Positions 56,260 to 64,000 of a stretch of DNA of 64,000 nucleotides are shown here, in pieces. The stretch comes from Musa acuminata AAA Group (lineage: Eukaryota > Streptophyta > Magnoliopsida > Zingiberales > Musaceae). The stretch spans positions 30,321,001-30,385,000 of the forward strand of contig NC_088330.1 of NCBI RefSeq assembly GCF_036884655.1, written 5' to 3'. The notes beneath the pieces were generated by a model that was not told where the DNA came from, did not search any database, and worked only from the letters and a program-made list of their open reading frames with translations. The number at the start of each line of letters is the position of its first letter. Position 1 is the stretch's first letter. A program made the position numbers and the translations under genes.

Positions 56260-57042
56260 TATTACTACTCATTATAATTTTTTCCAAATTAAGTATCACA
56301 AATTAATTAAACTTTTATTTTAACATCTTTACCAAAAATTAATAGAATAAATACCATTAGCTTTATCTTAAACATGTGGATCCGTAACATTAAATCCTTA
56401 CAAAGTCCTGAATCAGTCATAAATTTTAATTGTTTGGGCGTTACAGTGTCATATCAAATTCCAGTTTTATATTTCAAAGGAAATTGGTTGTCGGTATACA
56501 AATCTAAAGCTATCCCTTATCATAGTATGGATTCTCCTCATATTATCTTTCTTAGGAGCAGGGAAACATAGGTCTTCGACTCCCACCATCTGTGGTCTCT
56601 TCATGCCACAGTGTCTCTTCTATGACAAGCTCGCATGCGCTCCTCTTGGTCCCATATCTACCCTCGTCACGTGTGGCGCACCTGACTTGCTATTCTCTTG
56701 CCTACGGGTACACGTTTCTCTAACCAGACAGTTGACTCCCACTGTATCAGCAGAGAGGCTGCAGAGGTGAACGAGTTGGATACAGGAGAAGTAATTTTAG
56801 TATCCATAAAGTGGTAGTTTAATATTGCAGAATAGAATCATCCACCACACCATCTCTCACAGGATATGAGAGCCAGCAACCACATCAGCATCATGTTCCA
56901 TCCTTGTCTTGGGCCATCATCTAACCATCTGCAAGCACTCCACTTCTGCAGATAGAGCTTCTTCTTCTTCTCCTTTCTCCTCCTGGTCCTCTTCTCCCTT
57001 TTTTCTCTTCTTTGGTGTCTTGGACCATCTGTGAAGCTTTCC
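56260..57042 (+). promoter_or_regulatory. Dof upstream region and leader
   Basis: 56260-56560 is AT-rich. From 56560 the composition becomes mixed, and a pyrimidine-rich run (TTCTTCTTCTTCTCCTTTCTCC, about 56959-56980) precedes the start codon, as expected for a plant 5' leader. No specific operator was identified. Confidence 0.4.
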
Positions 57043-57250
57043 ATGGATACTACACAGTGGTCTCAGGTAAAATTAAACCATGGACTTTATTGTGTTTGAT
57101 CCTTCTTTTTTTCTTTTTAGATCGATGCAATAATCTTATGTGGGGCGGATCTGATGAGTTTTCCTGGGTCGAGGCTTGAGATTGATGTAGGTCTTCTTTT
57201 TCTTACGCTGATGACCTTTAATAGATATCTCCGGGCCAGTTAGTGCATCA

Positions 57251-57286
<36 letters not shown>

Positions 57287-58632
57287 ATCCTTTCCTTTGG
57301 CCTTAAGCTTTTGATCCTGTCGCCCCAACCCCTTTTGCTCTCCAAAAGCAGCAAACCACTTTCTTTTTCCTACCTTTGTCTTCTTCCTTTATCGGTCTTC
57401 TTGCTTCCTTTTTATCGTATGCAACAAAGCATGCAGTAACATGAAAAGGCGTTGCTTTGCTTGGATCTTGTATCCAAAGTTTGTGATTTCTCTTTCATCT
57501 TTTTCTAGCTTTTTCTCTCATTCTTCCCCTTCTTTTTTCTTCTTGTACGCTTCTTCTTGGTGGCTTTGTTTCTTCAGAGATCTGTCTATGGCTATGCATA
57601 ATTTGATATATTTATATATGTATGTGACTCTTTAACTCTTTCCTCCCACTTCCTCCCTGATTTAGTTTGTCCATATGGGGATGTTGTGTTGTTGGTGCTG
57701 GCCAGGGCATAGGGTTGGTGAAGCCCGTGAAGGAGTTTGCTTCCTCCACCACAACCACCAGCGGCAGCGACACCTGCACCACCACCAGGACACAGGTGAC
57801 GGAGAGGCGCCCAAGGCCGCACAAGGAGCAGGCCCTCAACTGCCCCAGGTGCAACTCCACCAACACCAAGTTCTGCTACTACAACAACTATAGCCTCACC
57901 CAGCCCAGGTACTTCTGCAAGACTTGCAGGAGGTATTGGACCGAGGGTGGGTCGCTCAGGAATGTCCCTGTGGGCGGTGGCTCGAGAAAGAACAAGAGGT
58001 CCTCCATGTCCTCCGCCACCGCCATCTCTTCCTCCTCCTGTAACTCCTTCACGGAAGCGTTAGCAACTGCCTCAGCTCCCAAGAAATTCCATGCCGACCT
58101 CATCCCTCCATCCATCTTACTCTCCACCAACTCTGAAACTCCAAAACTCCATGAGAAACAGGACCTCAACCTGGCCTTCCGCCAACATAGCATCCCCGAG
58201 TACAACGACTACTTCAACCTAGAAATCAGCAATGCCAACAACATCAGCAGCAGTAATAGCAACTATTGTGCCGCTGTTCGTGCTCTCTCTGACATGGAGG
58301 TACTGACGAATGGTATGACCGCAAAAGGCATCGGGTCTTTGATGCCGCTACCAATGACGGAGTATCCAACAGGGTTAGGATTGCATGGATTCAGACCACC
58401 TACTCTTAGTTTTCCTTTAGATGGAATAAGCGGAGGGGGCGGGGGAGGTATTGGTGGTGGTGGGTATGGGGACTTGCCCGGTATTCAGGAGAGTGTTACT
58501 GGTAAGCTGTTGTTTCCTTTGGAGGTCCTGAAGCCAGCAATCCCCTCAAACAATGTCGCAGACCAGTTCGAGGTGCAAGGTGATGATCCTCCCAGGTATT
58601 GGAACGGTGTCATCGGAGGAGGCTCATGGTAG
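57043..58632 (+). CDS. Dof-type zinc-finger transcription factor
   Basis: A plant-specific nuclear transcription factor that binds AAAG-core sites. Two exons: 57043-57066 (MDTTQWSQ) and 57706-58632, GT-AG, phase 0, 316 residues. The short first exon is typical of the DOF5.1/DAG-like group. The Dof finger is C54-X2-C57-X21-C79-X2-C82, all four cysteines present, followed by [20 protein letters not shown] and the basic KNKR. The C-terminal half is Ser/Asn-rich with a Gly-rich run ([13 protein letters not shown], about residues 257-269) and the conserved ending [14 protein letters not shown]. The subgroup call is inference from both ends. The 640-base intron carries a (CT)n tract. Confidence 0.95.
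57251..57286. repeat. (TC)n microsatellite in the Dof intron
   Basis: Nearly perfect TC dinucleotide run of 36 bases, about 185 bases downstream of the exon 1 donor. Confidence 0.95.
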
Positions 58633-59949
58633 ACCAAAAAGAGAGATGAAGACCTTCTAAGAGTAACAACGTTTGATTATCCAAGTTAACTCTTGATGGT
58701 GGTGCGGATCACTTTGTTTGCAGTCGTTCAGCCTAACAAACAGATCATGATGCATAAGTTCCTTCTCTTTTGACTTCACTTCTAATTTACTCATTCTAAC
58801 TAGTCTATTCTCCTCACTGTGGATATCCGAAGCCTCATTTTATGCTGGCTTCAAAAGATTTGTCTTAACCAGAAGAGTTTGGTTGTGTGGTGATCGGAAG
58901 AGAGCTCTCTTTTCCCTTTTTCTCTTGTTTCTTCATGCAGGATAAATATATGGGAGGTTACCAATAATCCTTTTGCAAATATATGTATAGGCATTGCGCC
59001 ATTGCCTGATTCATGAAGGCAGGAGAAAGGAAACAAGTGTGCAAGTGCTCGTGTGATGTTTTGGTGTGCTTGGAAACGTTGTGAAGCTTGTTTGTACTGT
59101 GGACTAGTGCAAAAGATTGTATGAACCAAAGGGAAGGGAAAAAGAAAGGAACTATAATTTGTTTGTCTGTATGTCGATTGCATGTAGTATTTCCATGAGT
59201 TCCACTTTCAAGTGTTGCCTTTTTTGTTCCGTCTTTTTTATTTTCCCTTGTTGCCTATCAGGTCTTAGATGTGCCCTGATAGCAGAAAGAGGAGCTTAAA
59301 AGGAAGAGAATAACTTAGGTATGATCATGCTCTCTCTCTCTCTCTCTCTCTCTCTCATCTTAAAAATACTTGGTAGTATTATATCTCGTATCATCTTTAA
59401 CTTCAATTCCCAAACTTTTTCTTTATCCTCTTGCTATAAAGTAAAACCATGGTGGAAGAATGGCCTACATTGAATGAAAGCTGCGAGCCAGTTCATCTGC
59501 CCCAGCAAAAAGCTTCTCACCTAATAATTCCTGCAGCCACTAGCATACTGGCCACTGTTCCCACGTATGATTGCATCCTAACGTGCCTTTCTATTTAAAC
59601 ATTGCCAGACCTGACAACAGCTTTTCCCATACAGCATTTCTCTCTGTTCGCGAGGTTTCGGTTCCTCACCAACATTCCCCTGGGGATGGGAGCTGAAGAA
59701 CCATTTCCTACCTCTTTCATGCTAAGTTTGATACGTAGAGCTTCTTTTCTCACATACTGCCTTTACCTGAACATAAAATTCTGTTGTTCAGTGTAACATA
59801 AATAATTGATGAGTTTGATATCTGCAATCTGAATGCCGAGATCTGTCGGTTCTGATGCATCTCTGCAGATATAACGAAGCTGCACAGTTATATGTTGCAT
59901 CACTGTTTTTCTTCATTTGGACGTAATATTCAATGCGATGCTGTTTATT
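58633..59949. other. Dof 3' flank and intergenic
   Basis: Probable Dof 3' UTR in the first several hundred bases. A 110-codon minus frame (58851-59183) has no recognisable domain. A (CT)n tract lies at 59331-59356. Nothing else is supportable. Confidence 0.5.
59331..59356. repeat. (CT)13 microsatellite
   Basis: Pure CT dinucleotide run about 700 bases downstream of the Dof stop codon. Confidence 0.95.
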
Positions 59950-59959
59950 TCAATTTTTC

Positions 59960-60420
59960 TTTTTTTTCTTTATAATTTTGTTCTGTTGTACTTTCTATGC
60001 AACATTTTCTTTTTTTTTTGTTTTGTTGTACAGGACCTCTAGTAAGGTATATATACAATTTTATTTGCTTTATTTTTTTATTTTAGACTTATTTTTTGTT
60101 TTGTTGTACTGAAGCTCTAATAGGTATGTATGTGATATTGTATTTTTATTTTTCATTTATTATTTTGTTTTGTTGTAAATGAACCCTAATAAGTATATAT
60201 ATGCAATATTTATTTTTTTCTTTTTTATTTTATTTTTTCGTTTTGTTGTAGAGGAGCTCTAATAGGTATAATATGCAATTTTATTTGCTTTGGATTTTTT
60301 TACTTTTGTTTTCTTTTACTTTACTTTTTTATTTATTCATTTTTGTTGTGGAGGAGTTCTAATAGACATATATACAATATCTAATTGTGTTTTTTTTGTT
60401 TTGTTGTACAGAGCTCTAAT

Positions 60421-60483
<63 letters not shown>

Positions 60484-60640
60484 ATTTTATTTGCTTTATC
60501 TTTTTTTTACCTTTTGTTTTTATTTATTTATTTATTTTGTTGTACAAGAGCTCTAATAGGTATATATATTTAATATTTAATATTTAATATTTAATATTTT
60601 ATATCTTGTTTTGTTGTACATGAACTATAATAGATATTGA
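59960..60640. repeat. Minisatellite with TTTTGTTGTA…CTCTAATAGG unit
   Basis: About eight imperfect units of 60-130 bases, each with TTTTGTTTTGTTGTA, then (A/G)AGCTCTAATAGGTATATAT, then AATTTTATTTGCTTT. Units start near 60015, 60095, 60165, 60238, 60340, 60398, 60535 and 60605. Length varies mainly through T-runs and an expanded (TA)n tract. The long frames across it (60290-60556, 60385-60573) are composition artefacts. Confidence 0.8.
60424..60480. repeat. (TA)n microsatellite, about 28 units
   Basis: 57 bases of uninterrupted TA within one unit of the minisatellite. The neighbouring units carry only 3-6 TA repeats at the same position, so this unit has expanded. Confidence 0.95.
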
Positions 60641-60709
60641 TAGGAAATTTACTTACAATTGACATTCGATCGCACTCATGTTATCTTTCATTCGTTTATG
60701 TCAACATCA

Positions 60710-60870
60710 AGTCAGAAATACAAACTTCCTTCTCATTTATTATAGCAAGGAAGAGAAACGTAAACTTTCTTCTCTTCCTTTATGACAAGGATGATAATCC
60801 TAAACCCCCTTCTCATTCTTTATGATAAAAAAATATAATTATAAACTTTCTTTCCTTCCTTCGAATGTAT
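60710..60870. repeat. About 41-bp tandem repeat, 4 copies
   Basis: Four diverged copies with the theme CAAGGA(A/T)GA, AAACTTTCTTCTC and TTCCTTTATGA, immediately upstream of the gypsy element. Possibly part of its LTR or untranslated leader. Confidence 0.65.
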
Positions 60871-62820
60871 ATAATATATTCTAAATAGGAGAAAAGGTAA
60901 CTCCTTGAGGAGAACTATTCTAACTCATATTTGGGGACCTTAGATTACTAATTTAAGCATCACAAGGATTGGATTGGGAAACCTCTCCCATCCTTGGTCT
61001 TGATGCAAGTGGTGGTGCCTTCGAGCTCGATGCCACCTCGAATCTATCTTAGGAGTATGACATTTCCACCTTAAAGGCACCTTGGACATGTCTACGCATG
61101 TGGGTCTGGACCACATCGAGCTGACCAAGACATCAGTGATATTTTTTCCTAATAGTTTGGCACTAGAAGAATGACCTGATGTTGCAAAAACATCCATATA
61201 CCCATCCTCTCAACGAAAGCTTCAGTGAAGAGGCCCCAACTCTAATCCATAGTACTTTATTCAAGGAGGGCAAGTGTCGTCCCTCCCACACATTGAGATG
61301 TCCACCTCGGTTTAGATGCTAATAGGGCACTAACATCAAATCTAGGCCCCGCACCCCTTAGGACGAACTCGAGTCATATGCTCATTCCTACTAAGAAATT
61401 CCTAAGCCTTGCCAACTAGGTGTAGATGCTCAAGGGCGTATTACAAGTTCTTGGCCTCATTTTATCTCAGCTAACCCAACATGCAACATTACCATCTCAA
61501 TCATAATCGACACCTCAACCATCATTAGCGCCGACACCCTTTGGAGTCTCCCTGACTAATGCAATGCTAATATCTCAAGATCGTATGAGGTTCATAGAGA
61601 TACTAGCCGAGGGAGCCCCCCGCTTCCTAATAAGAGAATTTAATGTACCATTGCATCACCTCTTTACTCTGCTCAAGTTCGAGACTTAATTAGTAAATTT
61701 AATGGATAATTCTTTGAAGGTTCGGTTAAGACAAATGGACTAAAGTCTGGACAAGATGTGATAAAATTTTAATAGTCCAAGGGGGATAATTCGACCGATC
61801 TTACTTTGGATCAGTCCTAATTCACCTAAAATATTCAAGAGAAGCTTATCTTAATTAACTTCCACATTTTATCATTGGAAATATTTGATGGTAGTTACTG
61901 ACTCAATCGAACACATTGTCACCTTCCACACCCAAATGTCCCTCAATGATACCTCGGACGCTCTAATATGTCATACATTCTCAATAATACTAAGGGGCTT
62001 GATGTGAGAGTGGTACACTCACTTGAAGCCACTCTGGATCGGCTCTTTCGCTTAATTAAAAAAGGAGTTTGAGCTCCACTTCCTTGGAAATGTATGCCTA
62101 AAGCCTTCAACGACAATATTGCTCAAACTCAAATAAGGGGAGAAAGAGACACTCTTTAGCTTCATCACATGATTCACCAATGAGATCCAAGACATATAAG
62201 AAGCATATCCATCGCTCGTGATTTAAGCTTTCATGATGGGACATAGTTCTTCTCATCTTTTCTAGTTATTAGTGGAAAGGCTATCAGTAACCATACTCGA
62301 GGCACTCCAAAGGGCCAACCAATTCATAACAACTAAGGCAATAGTCTCTAATAGGTGAGAGGAGACATGTAAAAGGTCGTGACTAGAGAAGTTGTCACTG
62401 GTCTTGACCTTGAAGTCACCATGATAAAGAAAACCTGATTGAATCGAGCTGCCCTACTCGAGATTGAGTTGACCCTTCTTAACATGACGAGAACAAGGTC
62501 TTTTTACAAATAAAGAAAAAAGAATTCTTGAAAGACCCTCATTTCTATCATGACTATAGGCACAACATAAAGGATTGTCAAGATCTGAAGGAGCAATCTA
62601 GGAGCTCATTTGTCAAAGGCACATTGGAAGATTTATTTAAAGACCTCAGGAACCTTCACCCTGACCTTCAGGCCTAGTCAATAGGTAGATTGATATCATC
62701 ATTAGGGGGCCTACCTCGGGAGGGGATAGTATTTCAAGCCATAAAGTCTACACTTGAGCCAACACTGAGAGGCAACTAATATCAGAAGATGACTCGAAAA
62801 TAACTTTTAAGGGCAAGGAG

Positions 62821-63049
62821 ATGAAGTGCCTCAACTCAAACCATGATGATGCTCTAATAGTTTATGTAAGAATGATTAATGCCTTAGTAAAAATAGTCAT
62901 AATATACATAACTAGTTCAGCTAACATCCTATACTTTGATACATTTCAAAAACTCAAACTTTCAGTTAAGGATCTCACTCCTATAACTTCTTCACTTATG
63001 GGAGTTCACAAGCAATTTCATCTCCCCTCTCGGGATCATGAGATTGTAT
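62821..63049 (+). pseudogene. Gypsy aspartic protease region, active site lost
   Basis: The frame aligns with the plant gypsy protease segment usually reading VLIDxGSSADVLYxDAF. Here the corresponding residues are IIYITSSANILYFDTF, so the catalytic Asp-Thr/Gly-Gly triad is absent. The frame then enters the solo LTR at 63050 and stops shortly after. Confidence 0.8.
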
Positions 63050-63559
63050 TGTTAGATTATGTGGCCCTTTTTAATTAGGTAAGATATATTATAGATATGA
63101 TTGGATTCTGATTATGGTTATTTGCCAATAGAAAAGAAGTCCATGTTAAAGTAGGATTTCTTAGGAAATAATCTTGATGGGAGGAACTCTTCTAATAACT
63201 TATCCTAGACCCTCTGCTCTCGCCTATAAATAGATAGGACCTCTAAGGGCTAAATAGAGGCATCTCATAGATGATTCAGTTAAGGGATTACAGTCTCTCT
63301 CTCAACCCTTCTCCCTAACCATCAATCTAAGTGGTCGTGTGAAAAGATAGGAAGAGAGGAGAATGATCTAGTTCTCCTTGCAGATTGATATCTCAGATCT
63401 GACGATGGTGCGCTTGCAGATCAGATAAGGTTTATTCATCTGAATAATAATGAAAGGTATGCATCGTAATATTATTAGATCTAATTTTATTTGATTTCAA
63501 TCTTGGCATAAAAGTTTTATCGCATTACAGATAGCATAATTACAGATTTTATGCTAACA
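63050..63559 (+). mobile_element. Solo LTR inserted in the gypsy protease region
   Basis: A 510-bp sequence starting TGTTAGATTATGTGGCCC and ending TTTTATGCTAACA. It is collinear with the LTRs at 15845-16429 and 20770-21395, sharing for example TATAGATATGATTGGATTCT and AATAATCTTGATGG; a TATAAATAG box is present. Flanking 5-mers TGTAT (63045-63049) and TGCAT (63560-63564) form a target duplication with one mismatch. Protease-type coding resumes on the far side, so it is an insertion followed by LTR-LTR recombination. Confidence 0.85.
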
Positions 63560-64000
63560 TGCATGTCACGTTCGGTGGTAAACTCCTCCAAATTAATGAT
63601 GATTAAGTTTGTGGTAGTTGATATCCTCTCAGTATATAATACAAACATAGGTCGACCCACACTCACCAGGCTAAGGGCTATGGTATCAACTTATCATATA
63701 GTAATGAAGTTGAAGTAATCCAAAATAATCTCGTTTGTGCTATCTAACTATAGTATCCCTACTGAAAAAGGCCCGACTCAAGACATCAATATTGGATCAT
63801 TGAGATTTCACTAAGTCCCTTCTACATCCTAAGCCAATAGAGCCACTTGTCGAGGAACCTCTTGATAAGGCCCATCCTAACCAGGTCGTCGAGGTCGGAA
63901 TGACACTCCTCAAGGAGAAGTAGGTGCAGCTCATCAACTTCCTCCGAGAAAACACTGAGGTGTTCGCATAATTATTAAGGGACATGCTAGGAATAAATCT

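Larger units (their letters stand above)
60950..64000 (+). mobile_element. Broken Ty3/gypsy retrotransposon (gag-protease-RT), runs off right edge
   Basis: Gag remnant at about 61880-62330, with EHIVTFHTQMSLNDTSDALI, KKEFELHFLGN, ETLFSFIT and FTNEIQDI, interrupted by several stops. A zinc-knuckle-like HDYRHNIKDCQDLKE lies near 62550, with its first cysteine lost. A protease part is at 62821-63049. The protease C-terminal part (GRPTLTRLRAMVSTYHIV) is at 63590-63710, and the start of RT (ENTEVFA…RDMLGI) is at 63945-63995. The features fit non-chromovirus (Tat-like) plant gypsy elements. It is non-functional and interrupted by a solo LTR. Confidence 0.85.

Noticed and set aside
60290..60573. Overlapping plus frames rich in Ile-Tyr repeats
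   Set aside because: Produced by the (TA)n tract and T-rich minisatellite units; no start context or homology.

Overview
This is nuclear DNA from a flowering plant. The genes have many small, phase-consistent GT-AG introns. The proteins belong to plant families (IQ67-domain, Dof, shaggy-like kinase), and the gaps are filled with LTR retrotransposons and LINE relics. GC-rich first exons, long AT-rich repeat blocks and the style of the proteins suggest a monocot, possibly a Zingiberales/Musa-like genome; that is inference only. All exon coordinates were worked out by hand from splice motifs and reading frame.

Layout. 0-5.7 kb: unassigned DNA, then at least two same-orientation copies of a long Ty1/copia-type LTR. 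5.76-9.66 kb (minus): RPB6, the shared RNA polymerase subunit, in six exons. 11.02-13.62 kb (plus): an IQD calmodulin-binding scaffold gene, divergent from RPB6 across a 1.36-kb intergenic region. 15.0 kb: a tRNA-Val(AAC) gene, followed at once by a truncated relic of the mitochondrial ribosomal protein uL29m gene. 15.84-21.40 kb: one old minus-strand LTR element with a perfect 5-bp target duplication, carrying a second, internally deleted Ty3/gypsy element inside it. 23.25-30.47 kb (plus): a 13-exon GSK3/shaggy-like kinase of the clade containing Arabidopsis SK31/SK32, with an unusual cluster of palindromes upstream. 31-42.4 kb: a repeat graveyard with a miniature (TRIM-like) LTR element, a LINE split by a rearranged copia element, and tandem repeats. 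43.9-47.9 kb (minus): a plant WDR44-like WD40 protein in seven coding exons plus a likely leader exon. 48-57 kb: mostly unassigned, with a head-to-head pair of diverged LTRs near 56 kb. 57.04-58.63 kb (plus): a Dof zinc-finger transcription factor in two exons. 59.9-60.9 kb: minisatellite and (TA)n DNA. 61-64 kb: a broken Ty3/gypsy gag-protease-RT polyprotein whose protease region is interrupted by a solo LTR of the same family as the 15.8-21.4 kb element.

The host genes are unrelated housekeeping and signalling genes and do not form a pathway. The more unusual content is the repeat architecture: nested elements, solo LTRs, inverted LTR ends, and a tandem LTR junction with almost no internal region. 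I found no convincing new biological system. The best leads are the palindrome cluster upstream of the kinase, the inverted LTR arrangements, the uL29m fragment and the optional IQD exon.
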